Assembly (NCBI GenBank): GCA_036265815.1
Contig: DATAOI010000058.1
Location: 43,561 to 107,560 of the forward strand
Reading direction: 5' to 3'
Length of the DNA stretch: 64,000 nucleotides
Source of the DNA: Gemmatimonadales bacterium
GTDB taxonomy: Bacteria; Gemmatimonadota; Gemmatimonadetes; Gemmatimonadales; GWC2-71-9
A program made the position numbers and the translations under genes. Below, in pieces: positions 42,969 through 52,397 of this stretch. Each line of letters starts with the position of its first letter. Position 1 is the stretch's first letter. Under the pieces are notes generated by a model. It saw nothing but the letters and a program-made list of their open reading frames with translations. It did no database searches and was not told the origin of the DNA.

Positions 42969-43856
42969 GTGATCCCCTACCTCGGCGCCCACACCATCGA
43001 CAACGGCGGCATTCACCTGGCGGCGCTCCGGGCGGGGAACGCCGGCATGAGCGCGCTGCAGCTCTTCACCGCGATCCCCAAATACTACGGCGACAAGACC
43101 TCGATCCGGCCGGAACGGGTCACCCGCTTTCGTGCCGCGCTCGACCAGGCCGGGGTGGCCCCGGCCCAGGTGCTGGCCCACGCCGCCTACGTGCTCAACA
43201 CGGCCACGGCTGACGAGGAGAAGTGGGGACGGGCGGCCGCGGGCCTCCGAAAGGAGCTGGAGCGATCGACCGCCTTGGGAATCGGCGCCGTCTGCTTCCA
43301 TCCGGGCGCCGCTACCGACGGCGATCGTGAGGCGGGCGCCAGTCGGGTCGCCCGCGCGATCACCGAGGCGCTGGAGGCGGTCCCCGGCACCACGCGGCTC
43401 CTGGTGGAGAACACCGCGGGCGCCGGGACCACGCTGGGCCGGACGGCGGAGGAGGTGGGTGCCATCCTCGCAGCGGTGCCGCGGGCGCTCCGGGCACGCA
43501 CCGGATACGGGCTCGACACCTGCCACCTCTTCTCCGCCGGCCACGATATCTCTTCCTCGGCGGCGGCGCTCACCCAGGTGCTCGACCAGTTCGAGGCAGC
43601 GGCAGGGGCGCCCCCGGCGTTCTTCCATCTCAACGACAGCGAGGGCGGTCTGGGATCCAATAAGGACCGGCACATGCTCATCGGGGAAGGCAAGATCGGC
43701 CGGGAGCCGTTCCGCTGGCTGCTGGGGGACCGGAGGAGCGCTGGGGTGCCGCTGGTGCTGGAGACCCCGCAGCAGAATCCCGACATCGCCCCGGACGATC
43801 CAACGCCCGATCCCTTCGACGTCAGGATGATGGAACTCCTGCGCTCGCTCGTCTGA
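42969..43856 (+). CDS. nfo: Endonuclease IV family AP endonuclease
   Basis: Cleaves DNA at abasic sites in base excision repair. The 295-residue TIM-barrel has the three-metal signatures: LGAHTIDNGGI, FHPGAATDGDR, LLVENTAG, GLDTCHLFSAGHD, FHLNDSEGGLGSNKDRHMLIGEGKIG and VLETPQQ. All match the Nfo family. GTG 42969 follows AAGGAG with good spacing. It complements the UdgX glycosylase at the left end of the window functionally, though they are 43 kb apart. Confidence 0.93.
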   Translation: MIPYLGAHTIDNGGIHLAALRAGNAGMSALQLFTAIPKYYGDKTSIRPERVTRFRAALDQAGVAPAQVLAHAAYVLNTATADEEKWGRAAAGLRKELERSTALGIGAVCFHPGAATDGDREAGASRVARAITEALEAVPGTTRLLVENTAGAGTTLGRTAEEVGAILAAVPRALRARTGYGLDTCHLFSAGHDISSSAAALTQVLDQFEAAAGAPPAFFHLNDSEGGLGSNKDRHMLIGEGKIGREPFRWLLGDRRSAGVPLVLETPQQNPDIAPDDPTPDPFDVRMMELLRSLV

Positions 43857-44054
43857 CGTCCGGTTGCAAAGTTCCGGGGCCGGCGGGAAATCGCCGGTGG
43901 CCCGGGACACTGTTGTCGCCAGCCTCACCGCTCCGCCGAGGATATTGCCGCGAATTCTGGCTCGACTCTGGTTGAGAGGCCAGGCCGATCGGCCATGCCC
44001 TCACTCGACTTGGACTTCTACCGCCAAAATTTTTGACGAGCGCCTCCCGGTTTG

Positions 44055-44843
44055 GTGCCTGCTTCTTGCGTACGTCGGCCCGCCCGATGTCCCGGCCCAT
44101 TCCCCCGCAGGAGACGACTCATCCAGCCAGCACCGAGACGGCCATTTCTGGTGGCGCTCGCCGTGTGCGGTTTCGTCGCCGCGGTGCAGTTGACACCTGC
44201 CATGCCCGTGGCGGCGGCACCGGCACGCCCGCTGCTGGCTCCGGCGCTCTTCGTGAGCGCGCCGGAGCCCGTTGCGCCGGCGCCGGTGGACAGCAGCGCC
44301 CTCGAGCGGGAGGTGGTTTCGCGCTATGAGTATCGTCCCCTGGCCCGGCTGCTGGGCCAGCACACCCGGGCGCCCGGCATGGCCGTGCGGATCGCCCGGG
44401 CCATCGTGAAGGAGGCGGGCCGGCTGCACGTCGCGCCGAGCCTCCTGACCGGGGTACTGCTGACCGAGAACCCGCGGCTCGAATCCGGCTCGGTGAGCAG
44501 TCAGGGCGCCATCGGACTGATGCAGGTGATGCACTTCCACGCGGGGACCTTCGACTGCGCCTCGAGCGACCTGCTGCAGGTGGAGGCCAACATCTGTCAT
44601 GGCGCTCATGTCTTCGGACAGCTGCTCGCCCGCACCGGGGACGTGCATCGCGCCCTGCTGCGATACAACGGGTGCGTGGTGAGCGCCAACACGCCCAACT
44701 GCCACCGATATCCCAGCAAGGTGATGCGGGCGGCGGGGCAGGTGCGCCGGCAGCTGCTGCTCTACCCCACCTTCCGGTTTGCCTCAGACAGCAGCCGGCA
44801 CTCCGAGCCGCCCGCGATTCCGGTCGCGTCGCAGGTCGACTAG
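44055..44843 (+). CDS. Lytic transglycosylase (SLT domain)
   Basis: Cleaves murein glycan strands. A signal-like segment (FLVALAVCGFVAAVQLTPAMPVAAA) precedes an SLT domain with the catalytic Glu in LLTENPRLES, then SSQGAIGLMQVM and NICHGAHVFGQLL, and LLRYNG later. The start is unclear: TTG 44052 or GTG 44055 are possible, but the only strong ribosome-binding site (AGGAG 44109-44113) sits seven bases before an in-frame ATC at 44121. It is convergent with the PBP1A gene, overlapping by four bases. Confidence 0.82.
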   Translation: MPASCVRRPARCPGPFPRRRRLIQPAPRRPFLVALAVCGFVAAVQLTPAMPVAAAPARPLLAPALFVSAPEPVAPAPVDSSALEREVVSRYEYRPLARLLGQHTRAPGMAVRIARAIVKEAGRLHVAPSLLTGVLLTENPRLESGSVSSQGAIGLMQVMHFHAGTFDCASSDLLQVEANICHGAHVFGQLLARTGDVHRALLRYNGCVVSANTPNCHRYPSKVMRAAGQVRRQLLLYPTFRFASDSSRHSEPPAIPVASQVD

Positions 44844-46912
44844 AACCGCAGCAGCTTCCGCAGAGCCTTTCCGAGCTTTCGTCCCAGATCTTCGATCTGC
44901 TCGATGAGCGGCGCGTGGTGCTCCTGGCACTCGCGGGTGGGCTCGGTGCCCACCTTGAACCACTCGCGCTGGGTCACCGGACACCATTGATTGGCGAGAT
45001 CGCCGTTGAAGGCGTCGATGGTGCGGCGGACCATCCCGGCCGGCGGGCTCCAGTCCCCGGCGCGCGGGGGTTCCCGCCAGCCCTCCAGGTAGAATGCTGC
45101 CCAGGCCGGCGCGGCCAGTCGTCCACCCGAAGCATCCGCCGCGATCGGGCGGGGCGCGTCGTAGCCGAACCACACTCCCGCAACCAGCGTCGGCGTGTAG
45201 CCCACGAACCAGACGTCCGCGCCGTTGTTGGTCGTGCCGGTCTTCCCCGCAACGGCACCGCGCACGCCGAGCTGCCGGACGACGCGACCGGTCCCGCCGT
45301 CCACGACCGATTCCAGCATCGAGGTGATCTGAAACGCTTCGGCAGGACCCAGCACCCGCTGCGCCTTGGCAGCCGGCGCACGCCAGAGCACGGTTCCGTC
45401 TCCGGCCTCGATCCGGCGGACCAGCGAAGGCGTGACCCGGAATCCTCCGTTGGCGAACGGCGCGTAAGCGGCCACCAGCTCGAGTGGCGTCACCTCCGAG
45501 GCGCCGAGCGTGAGTGCCGGCACGGCGGCGAGCGGGCTCCGGATTCCGGAGTGGTGGGCAAACGCGGCTACCCGCCGCTCGCCCACCGAGCGGCCCAGTC
45601 GCACGGTGGCCGCGTTGGCCGACCGCATGAGCGCGCGGCGGAGGGTGAGTGGTCCACCGTACTCGCCGCCGAAGTTGACCGGCCGCCAGATTCGTCCGTG
45701 CTCCTCGAGCTCCACCGGCGAGTCGTCGACCACGCTCGCGGGGGTGAACCCGTCGGTGAGCGCCGCCGCGTATACGAAGGGCTTGAATGCAGAGCCGGGC
45801 TGCCGCTTGGCCACCAGCGCCCGATTGAATCCCCGGCTCACCGCCTGCCGCCCGCCGACCAGCGCACGGATCTCTCCATTCCTGGGATCGAGGGCCACCA
45901 GGGCGCCTTCGAGCGGCTCACCGCCGCCCCGGTAGCGGGGCCCGGCGGCGCGCTCGATGGCCACGGCCTGCCTGCGCACCACCGCTTCTGCCGCCCGTTG
46001 CGCGGTGGAGTCGAGAGTGGTGTAGACCACCAGGTCGCCCAGGCCGCCGGGATCATCTCCTAAGACCGAGTCCACCACGGCTCGAATCGGGTCCAACCCG
46101 TAGGAGCGCTCCTCCCGAGGGTGCCATTCGGTGGGTGCCAGCCGAAGTGGCTCGCGCCGGGCGCGCTCGGCGAGCGCGGGCGGGAGGTAGCCTTCGCGGG
46201 CCATGAGAGTGAGCACCAGGTCTCGCCGGCCGCGGGCCCGGTCGGGATGACGCCGCGGGGCATAGAACGATGGACCCCGCGCGAGGGCGGCCAGGGTCGC
46301 GGCCTCCGCCACCGAGAGCCGGTCGACGCTCTTGCCGAACAGATCGCGGCTCGCGGCCTCCACACCGAAGGTGCCGTTTCCGAGATAAATGACGTTGAGG
46401 TAGAGCTGGAGGATCTGTTGCTTGGTGAGAGAGTGCTCCAGCCGCCGGGCGAGCTGGATCTCGATCAGCTTCCGGCGAAGGGAGCGTTGCTGCGATAGCT
46501 CGGGCACGAACGCGTTTCGGACCACCTGCATGGTGATCGTGCTGAAGCCTTCGCGCACTTCCAGATGGGAGAGATTGCGGAAGCCGGCGCGGGCGGCGCT
46601 GCGCCAGTCGACCCCGTGGTGATAGTAGAACCGCCGGTCCTCCACGGCGATGAACGCCGCGCGCACCCGGCGGGGCACCCGCGCGAGCGGCACGTTGATT
46701 CGGCGAACGTAGGCCAGCCGGCCGATGGGCGCGCCCGCCCGGTCCAGGATCCGTCCGCCTTCACTGGGACGGAAAGCCTGGATCTGGGCGGTGCTGGGAC
46801 AACCGGCGAAGCCGCAGGTGGCGATCCACCCGCCGGTGGCGAGCGCCAGCGTGAGCAGCAGGACGAGCGCCGCGAGCGCGAGGCGTCGTCCGGTGAGCGG
46901 GGGAAGCTTCAG
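44840..46912 (-). CDS. Class A penicillin-binding protein (PBP1A type)
   Basis: Bifunctional murein synthase. A short cytoplasmic start and one membrane helix (LALAALVLLLTLALATGGW) are followed by the family 51 glycosyltransferase (EDRRFYYHHGVDW with the catalytic Glu, GFSTITMQVVRN, QLYLNVIYLGNG) and a transpeptidase with SAFK (GSAFKPFVYAAAL), SAN (MRSANAATVRLG) and KTG (GKTGTTNNGADVW). The C-terminus is a basic amphipathic tail (GRKLGKALRKLLRF). There is no ATG, GTG or TTG near the expected N-terminus; a CTG at 46912-46910 overlaps the upstream stop (CTGA). GTG 47008 is the only standard start and would overlap the upstream gene by 100 bases. Confidence 0.93.
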   Translation of the reverse strand: MKLPPLTGRRLALAALVLLLTLALATGGWIATCGFAGCPSTAQIQAFRPSEGGRILDRAGAPIGRLAYVRRINVPLARVPRRVRAAFIAVEDRRFYYHHGVDWRSAARAGFRNLSHLEVREGFSTITMQVVRNAFVPELSQQRSLRRKLIEIQLARRLEHSLTKQQILQLYLNVIYLGNGTFGVEAASRDLFGKSVDRLSVAEAATLAALARGPSFYAPRRHPDRARGRRDLVLTLMAREGYLPPALAERARREPLRLAPTEWHPREERSYGLDPIRAVVDSVLGDDPGGLGDLVVYTTLDSTAQRAAEAVVRRQAVAIERAAGPRYRGGGEPLEGALVALDPRNGEIRALVGGRQAVSRGFNRALVAKRQPGSAFKPFVYAAALTDGFTPASVVDDSPVELEEHGRIWRPVNFGGEYGGPLTLRRALMRSANAATVRLGRSVGERRVAAFAHHSGIRSPLAAVPALTLGASEVTPLELVAAYAPFANGGFRVTPSLVRRIEAGDGTVLWRAPAAKAQRVLGPAEAFQITSMLESVVDGGTGRVVRQLGVRGAVAGKTGTTNNGADVWFVGYTPTLVAGVWFGYDAPRPIAADASGGRLAAPAWAAFYLEGWREPPRAGDWSPPAGMVRRTIDAFNGDLANQWCPVTQREWFKVGTEPTRECQEHHAPLIEQIEDLGRKLGKALRKLLRF

Positions 46913-47556
46913 CTTGCCTGCGGCGCCCCGCCCATCGAGTTGGCCGCCGCATCGCTGGCCGACGGCGCGCCGTTGGTGGTGCTGCTCCGCTGCTGGTAGC
47001 GATCCCACTGCTCACCGGCGCGCTCGCGGACGGTATCCGCGGCTTCGCGAATCCGCTCGCGGGCCGGGGCCGCGCGATCGCTGGTGATCAGGAAGGTGGT
47101 CGCGAGACCCGCCGCGAGCGCCAGGACGATGCCGAGGCGGCCGGAGCCTTCGTCTTCCTCGAGCTCGTCCTCCTCCTCGAACTCGTCCAGGTCCTCCTCG
47201 TCTTCCGACGCCTCGGCAGCCTCCGCAGCGCGCGCGCGGAGCCGCTCGGCACGCTCGCGCAGCCGGTCCGCGCCCTTCTTGAGACGGCCCGCGCCTTTCT
47301 GGAGGCGCCGCCGCGCGCGGCCGCTCAGCTCCTGGACCTCTTCGTAGCCTTCCTCGAGATCGTCCCCCAGCTCGGAGAGCCGCTTCCGGAGAACCTTCCG
47401 CGTCTTGGTGCCCGCCTGGGGTGCGGCGAGGAGCCCCACGCCGACGCCAATCGCCGCGGCGAGCACCAGCGCCCCCGCCGCTCCGGTCCGGCGTCCTCTC
47501 CGGCCGCCGCCCCCGGTCTCCTGCGACTCCTCGCTGATGCGCTGCTCTCTCGTCAT
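46909..47556 (-). CDS. YtxH-like membrane protein with acidic and basic coiled-coil regions
   Basis: A 215-residue protein. A first helix (GALVLAAAIGVGVGLLAAPQAG) followed by TKTRKVLRKRLSELG is the YtxH-type signature. Then come a long basic helix (RRRLQKGAGRLKKGADRLRERAERLRARAAEA), a strongly acidic run (EDEEDLDEFEEEDELEEDEG) and a second membrane helix (GIVLALAAGLATTFLI). ATG 47556 follows GGAGG. It is the first gene of the PBP1A operon, which suggests an envelope or stress role. Confidence 0.8.
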   Translation of the reverse strand: MTREQRISEESQETGGGGRRGRRTGAAGALVLAAAIGVGVGLLAAPQAGTKTRKVLRKRLSELGDDLEEGYEEVQELSGRARRRLQKGAGRLKKGADRLRERAERLRARAAEAAEASEDEEDLDEFEEEDELEEDEGSGRLGIVLALAAGLATTFLITSDRAAPARERIREAADTVRERAGEQWDRYQQRSSTTNGAPSASDAAANSMGGAPQAS

Positions 47557-47973
47557 GCATCCTCCAACGCGGGCCGACAGCCCCGCAGTGCTTTCCGTAG
47601 GCTGCGTCCGGGGCAGGCCCGGAACGGGAACGTTTCGCACTCTAATCAATCGGAGGGGTGAAGGAAATATCTTGCATTCCACCACCGCTGCGGAAAAACG
47701 CGTCTGGGCAGGCAGGGCGAGCTGGGGCCGCCGGACGGACGGGACGGGGGCGGTGGCGTGGTCGATTTCTAGGATGTAAGACGTTGATCGATAAGGCGTT
47801 AACACGGTGCAGGCGGCCCTGGATCGTGACCCCAGCGTGGGCGGCACCAGCAGCAGCACGGAACTGGCACTTCCCCATGGCGGCATCCAGAGATCCAGCC
47901 CCCGAAAACATCACGCGGCAAAGCGAATCCACCGAGGGCCCAGCCGGGCCCGAAAACCGAACGAGCGTGGGCC
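47557..47973. other. Intergenic region upstream of the YtxH/PBP1A operon and the 47974 gene
   Basis: About 417 bases between divergent genes. It must hold promoters for both. Short AT-richer stretches occur (around 47650-47700 and 47765-47800) but I cannot assign promoter boxes. A 61-codon open frame at 47807-47992 has no protein-like features. No terminator or RNA gene was seen. Confidence 0.5.
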
Positions 47974-49344
47974 ATGTATCTCGTTGAGCTGAGGCCGGGC
48001 AAGGAAGAGCTGTATCGGACAGGCGACGAGTTAGCGGCCGCCATCCGTAGCGGCGACGTCGACATCCAGTCCCGGATCTATCATCGCGCCACCTCGAAGT
48101 GGATCTCGATCACCATGCACCCGCAGTACAAGGCGATCGCGGCCCAGCGCCAGCCCGAGCCGGCACCGCTTCCGCCATTGGAGCGCACCAGCTGGACCTT
48201 CTTCAACGCCGCCGCCGAGACCCTCGAAGGTGCTACGGATCCGGAGCCCCCGTCGGACGACACGCACCGTTCCGGGCGCTCGGAGGGCGGCCCGATGCAT
48301 CCCTGGCGCCGCCCGCTGGCGCTGAGCGTCACTGGTCTCCTCCTGCTGCTGGGCATCGAGCTCTCGTCGTCGGCTCCGCGTCCGCCGTGGTCTCCCAAGC
48401 CGCTGGCTCCGCGGACGGCGGCCGAGCGGGCGGAGCAGGTGTCAGCGCCCGCAGGCGAACCGGATGCCCAGGTCTCCCTCGCGAGCAGCTCGTCGAGATA
48501 CCAGGGGTACACTCGGAGTGACGACCTTCGGAGTGAGGACCTTGACCCGGAGCAGGGCGCGTCGGTCGAAACCGCCCGGGTGAACGCGCCCGTTTCCGCG
48601 CCTGCCGCCGCCCCTGCCGCCGCGCCTGCCGCGCCCGGCCCGGTGAAGCTGCCGTTCGAGCTGCCCGTGGCCCCCAAGATTCGCTCGAAGCAGCTGCGTG
48701 AGGCGCTGCCCGCGCAACCGGTGGCCCAGCCGGCCGCTCAGCCGGCCGCACGCGAGCGGGGAAACGTGGTGTCGATCGACACCTTTATCCGGCAGTGGAG
48801 AGCGGCGCACGACTCGGCCAGGGCGCGGCTGGAGGGCGGCATGCGGGTGGTGCGGCTGAACGATCTGTTTGGGACGTCCCGGCTCTCTCCCAGTGGCGGC
48901 GTGACCGAGACCCGGATGGGTCTGGCCGGCGCGAGCAACTTCATTCGGGTGTACCGGCAGCAGCGTGGTCTGATCGAACGCCAGTATCAGGACTCGTTCA
49001 CGGTAGTCTCCAAGCGGCTTGGCTGGTCACCCGCGGCGATTCGGCGCTGGTATGGCCGGGTCACGCCGAAGGAGTCGCCGGTGGTGGTCGAGCTCACCAA
49101 CTCGCTCCTCGCGGGAGTGGACAGCCTGCTCGGTGTGCTGGATGCGCAGGCGGGCGCCTACACCATTACGCCGCGCACCATCCAGTTCGATGACCCGGCC
49201 GCCAAGGAGAGCTACTCGGCGCTCCGCCAGCGCATCGCGGCCACGGTAGACTCGGCGTCGGTGCTGATGGGCGCCGACTCGAACACTCCGGTGGGCTACC
49301 TGCTCCAGGCCATCGGCACTACCCGCCCGCCGCTGGAGATCTAA
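47974..49344 (+). CDS. Membrane-anchored protein with GYF_2-like N-terminus, unknown function
   Basis: A 456-residue protein not recognised as a whole. Residues 1-55 (YRTGDELAAAIRSGDVDIQSRIYHR, SKWISITMHP) resemble the small DUF4339/GYF_2-like modules that precede a membrane helix. One helix follows (~115-130, ALSVTGLLLLLGIEL), then an Ala/Pro-rich spacer and an extracytoplasmic helical domain (FIRVYRQQRGLIERQYQDSF, TVVSKRLGWSPAAIRRW). It may link a cytoplasmic reader to a periplasmic domain. It overlaps the convergent CpsB homologue by 26 bases. Confidence 0.6.
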   Translation: MYLVELRPGKEELYRTGDELAAAIRSGDVDIQSRIYHRATSKWISITMHPQYKAIAAQRQPEPAPLPPLERTSWTFFNAAAETLEGATDPEPPSDDTHRSGRSEGGPMHPWRRPLALSVTGLLLLLGIELSSSAPRPPWSPKPLAPRTAAERAEQVSAPAGEPDAQVSLASSSSRYQGYTRSDDLRSEDLDPEQGASVETARVNAPVSAPAAAPAAAPAAPGPVKLPFELPVAPKIRSKQLREALPAQPVAQPAAQPAARERGNVVSIDTFIRQWRAAHDSARARLEGGMRVVRLNDLFGTSRLSPSGGVTETRMGLAGASNFIRVYRQQRGLIERQYQDSFTVVSKRLGWSPAAIRRWYGRVTPKESPVVVELTNSLLAGVDSLLGVLDAQAGAYTITPRTIQFDDPAAKESYSALRQRIAATVDSASVLMGADSNTPVGYLLQAIGTTRPPLEI

Positions 49345-50161
49345 GCGCTCCGGCGCCGCTCTCGGCGCCGGGCTTCTCGACCAGCGCGCCTGGTGTCACA
49401 CTCATCGCCCGCTCGGCCAGCTTCGGCTCGCCGCGGGCGATGAGCGCTTGATAGGCCGCGAGCGGCGACACCCCGGACCGCCGGATCCCGTGGTGGTCGC
49501 TGCCGACCAGATCCACCAGTCCCTCCGTGACCATCCCCCACGACAGCGCCTCAGGGCCCGATCGGTAGTGCCCGGTGAAGCTGCCCGCGTTCACCTGCAA
49601 CAGCGCGCCCAGCTCCCGCCAGCGGCGCATCAGCTCCAGCGGGATGGTCCCCTCGAGGTAACGATACCGCTCCGGATGGGCGATCAGGATCCGGCGGCCG
49701 GCGGCGCGCGCGGCGCGGATCACGTCGGTGTGCTCGCCCTGCAGGTCGAAGCCGAACTCCACCAGCAGGGTGGCGGAGCCGGCCAATCCCACGTCGGCCC
49801 GGCCCGCCACCCGCGCGAGGGTGCCGGCATCCGGGGCCCAGATCTCCTGACCCAGCCCGAGCGCGGGAAGGTCGCGGTGACCGCCTGTGGCGGCCACGAG
49901 CCGGTCGAAGGCGCGGCGATGGACGTCGAGCTCGCGGGTGATGGCAGCATCGGTGGTGAGGCGCGGGAGCAGGAGGTGCGGGGTCGAGACCAGGGTACGC
50001 ACGCCTTCGGCGAACAGGACAGCGAGGCAGCCGAGCGACTCCTCCACCGACTCCGACCCGTCGTCCACGCCGGGGACGAGGTGGTTGTGCAGATCGACGA
50101 AGGGCGGGGGCGGGTTGGGAGAGTGCGGTGAGCTCACGGTGTCTATCCTAATCACGCCCAC
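49319..50161 (-). CDS. CpsB/YwqE-like PHP-family tyrosine phosphatase
   Basis: A 280-residue metal-dependent phosphatase of the PHP superfamily. The metal motifs are all visible: DLHNHLVPGVDDGS, VSTPHLL, LVEFGFDLQGEH, ILIAHPERYRYL and GSDHHGIR. In capsule loci such enzymes dephosphorylate the polymerase kinase. No capsule genes are adjacent, so the substrate is open. GTG 50161 is used; a second GTG eight codons later is possible. Confidence 0.88.
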   Translation of the reverse strand: MGVIRIDTVSSPHSPNPPPPFVDLHNHLVPGVDDGSESVEESLGCLAVLFAEGVRTLVSTPHLLLPRLTTDAAITRELDVHRRAFDRLVAATGGHRDLPALGLGQEIWAPDAGTLARVAGRADVGLAGSATLLVEFGFDLQGEHTDVIRAARAAGRRILIAHPERYRYLEGTIPLELMRRWRELGALLQVNAGSFTGHYRSGPEALSWGMVTEGLVDLVGSDHHGIRRSGVSPLAAYQALIARGEPKLAERAMSVTPGALVEKPGAESGAGALRSPAAGG

Positions 50162-50236
50162 GGATTCAGGTAATCACCGATCACCGAGTCAGATGGACCG
50201 AGATATACTTCCGGAGCCCTTTACGCCGAGCGCTCA

Positions 50237-51469
50237 GTGCAGACTGCCCGCCGAACCCATGGCTTTCGCGAGTCCGTGATCCGAGGGATGACCCGCCTCG
50301 CGCGGGAGCACAACTCGCTCAATCTGGCGCAGGGATTTCCCAACTTTCCGGCGCCGGACCTGCTCAAGGAGGCCGCGGCCCGGGCCATCAGGGACGACAT
50401 CAACCAGTACGCCATCACCTGGGGGGCGCAGCGGTTGCGCGAAGCGATCGCGCGGAAGTACGAGGCGTGGTATGGCCTGACCGCCGACCCCGAGCGCGAG
50501 ATCACCGTCACCTGCGGCGCCACCGAGGCGATGATCGCCACCCTCCTGGCCGTGGTGGACCCAGGCGACGAGGTCATTGTGTTCGAGCCGTTTTACGAGA
50601 ACTACGGGCCGGACACCATCCTGGCCGATGCCCGCCCGGTGTTCGTGCCCCTGGAGCCCGGCCGGCCCCTGGACCTGGAATGGCTGGCCGCGGCGTTCAC
50701 GCCTCGCACCCGGGCGATCGTCGTGAACACGCCCAGCAACCCGGCGGGCCGGGTGCTCGGCCGGGCGGAGCTGGAGGCAATTCGCGATCTCTGCGTGGCC
50801 CACGACGTGCTGGCGGTGACCGACGAGATCTACGAGCACATCCGCTTCGAGGGCGCGCACCTGCCGATCGCCACGCTGCCGGGAATGCGGGAGCGCACGG
50901 TCACCATCAGCGGCGCCTCCAAGACGTTCAGCGTCACCGGCTGGCGGATCGGGTGGATCATCGCCCCGCCGGAACTCACCGACGCCATCCGCAAGGTGCA
51001 CGACTTTCTCACCGTAGGCGCCCCGGCACCGCTGCAGGAAGGGATCGCCGCGGCACTCGATGATCTGGAGCCGGTCTTCTATCAGACGCTTGCCGCCACC
51101 TACCGCTCCAAGCGCGACCTGCTGCACGGCGCCCTGATCGACGCGGGCTTCGGGTGCAGCAGCCCCGAAGGTGCCTACTACATCCTGGCCGACTTCACGG
51201 CGCTGGGCGAAATCGTCTCCGGCACGGGGCCGCCGATGGACGACACCGCCTTCTCGGTGTGGCTCTCTCGTGAGATCGGGGTCACTCCAGTGCCCGGCTC
51301 GAGCTTCTTCCGCGAGGGCGGTGGGCGATCGCTGGTGCGGTTCGTCTTCTGCAAGACGGAGGACATTCTCTCCGAGGCGGCCCGCCGGCTCGGCAGCATC
51401 AGGGCGGCGGAGACGGCCAGAGGGGTGCGGTCCGCCGCGCCCGCGGTGGAGAGCGGGCTCCAACGCTGA
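50237..51469 (+). CDS. Class I/II aminotransferase
   Basis: PLP enzyme of 410 residues in the fold-type I group, close to kynurenine/methionine aminotransferases such as YbdL. Landmarks are NLAQGFPNFPAP, ITVTCGATEAM, VNTPSNPAGRVL, VTDEIYEHI and SGASKTFSVTGWRIGW with Lys229 as the PLP Schiff-base residue. The C-terminal Arg that holds the substrate carboxylate lies in SLVRFVF. It starts at GTG 50237 and is followed after 13 bases by an SDR gene. Confidence 0.92.
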   Translation: MQTARRTHGFRESVIRGMTRLAREHNSLNLAQGFPNFPAPDLLKEAAARAIRDDINQYAITWGAQRLREAIARKYEAWYGLTADPEREITVTCGATEAMIATLLAVVDPGDEVIVFEPFYENYGPDTILADARPVFVPLEPGRPLDLEWLAAAFTPRTRAIVVNTPSNPAGRVLGRAELEAIRDLCVAHDVLAVTDEIYEHIRFEGAHLPIATLPGMRERTVTISGASKTFSVTGWRIGWIIAPPELTDAIRKVHDFLTVGAPAPLQEGIAAALDDLEPVFYQTLAATYRSKRDLLHGALIDAGFGCSSPEGAYYILADFTALGEIVSGTGPPMDDTAFSVWLSREIGVTPVPGSSFFREGGGRSLVRFVFCKTEDILSEAARRLGSIRAAETARGVRSAAPAVESGLQR

Positions 51470-51482
51470 GAGGCCGTCGCCC

Positions 51483-52301
51483 ATGAGCGTCTCCAGCGAC
51501 CATGGTATCGCGCTGATCACCGGCGCCTCCGCCGGCATCGGACGGGAGTTCGGCGAGCAGGTGGCCCAGCGTGGGTACGACCTGATCCTGGTCTCGCGGG
51601 ACGCCGCCCGGCTGGGCGAAGTCGCGGCTTCGCTCGAGACGAGATACGACGTCGGTGCGGAGGTCCTCCCGGCCGATCTCACGGTCGACGCCGAAGTGAC
51701 CCGGGTGGCCCAGCGCATCGCGGGGGAGGCCCGGCTCGCGCTGCTGGTCAACAACGCGGGGTTCGGCGCGGCCGGCCGGCTAGCCGCGACGGACCCGGCG
51801 CAACAGGAAGCGATGGTCCGCCTGCATGTGCTTACACCGGTCCGGCTCACGCTCGCGGCCCTGCCGATGCTCTTGCGCAACCGGCGAGGCGCGGTGATCA
51901 ACGTGTCCTCGATTGCCTCATTCGTCTATTCCCCGGGAAACGCCAACTACTCGGCCACCAAGTCGTACCTGACGACGTTTACCGAGGGGCTGGCGGCGGA
52001 GCTCGAGGGGAGCGGAGTGCAGGCGCAGGCGCTCTGTCCCGGGTTTACCCACACCGAGTTTCACGACCGGATGGGCGCGTCATCGGCCGGGGCACCGGCC
52101 TTCATGTGGATGAGCGCGGCCTCGGTGGTTCGCGCGTCGCTCCGGAGCCTGGACCGGCGGGGGCCGGTGGTCTGCGTACCGGGGCTCGGCAACAGGCTGC
52201 TGGTGCTGCTCATCCGGCTCATGCCCCGGCGTGCCATCGGACGGATCGCTGCATGGCGGCGGGCGCGAGTGGCGTCCGTGGAAGGGCGGGAAGGGCGGTA
52301 A
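51483..52301 (+). CDS. Short-chain dehydrogenase/reductase
   Basis: A 272-residue SDR. Cofactor motif TGASAGIG, then NNAG, Ser in NVSSIAS, and Tyr-x3-Lys in YSATKSY are all present, followed by PGFTHTEFHD. The extra C-terminus (LLVLLIRLMPRRAIGRIAAWRRARV) is hydrophobic and basic, possibly membrane-contacting. It probably shares a transcript with the aminotransferase. Confidence 0.92.
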   Translation: MSVSSDHGIALITGASAGIGREFGEQVAQRGYDLILVSRDAARLGEVAASLETRYDVGAEVLPADLTVDAEVTRVAQRIAGEARLALLVNNAGFGAAGRLAATDPAQQEAMVRLHVLTPVRLTLAALPMLLRNRRGAVINVSSIASFVYSPGNANYSATKSYLTTFTEGLAAELEGSGVQAQALCPGFTHTEFHDRMGASSAGAPAFMWMSAASVVRASLRSLDRRGPVVCVPGLGNRLLVLLIRLMPRRAIGRIAAWRRARVASVEGREGR

Positions 52302-52397
52302 GGCCGGGAAGGATGGTGGGGGTGAAGGTGGTGGCGGGGGCGATGGTGGCCGGCAGCACCACAACAACGGCACTCACAGTGGTGACCATTGAAACAG

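Noticed and set aside
44672..46063. Plus-strand frame of 463 codons opposite PBP1A
   Set aside because: Shadow translation; PBP1A catalytic motifs are on the minus strand.
47807..47992. 61-codon open frame in the gap before the 47974 gene
   Set aside because: Low-complexity Ser/Pro/Arg content and no ribosome-binding site.
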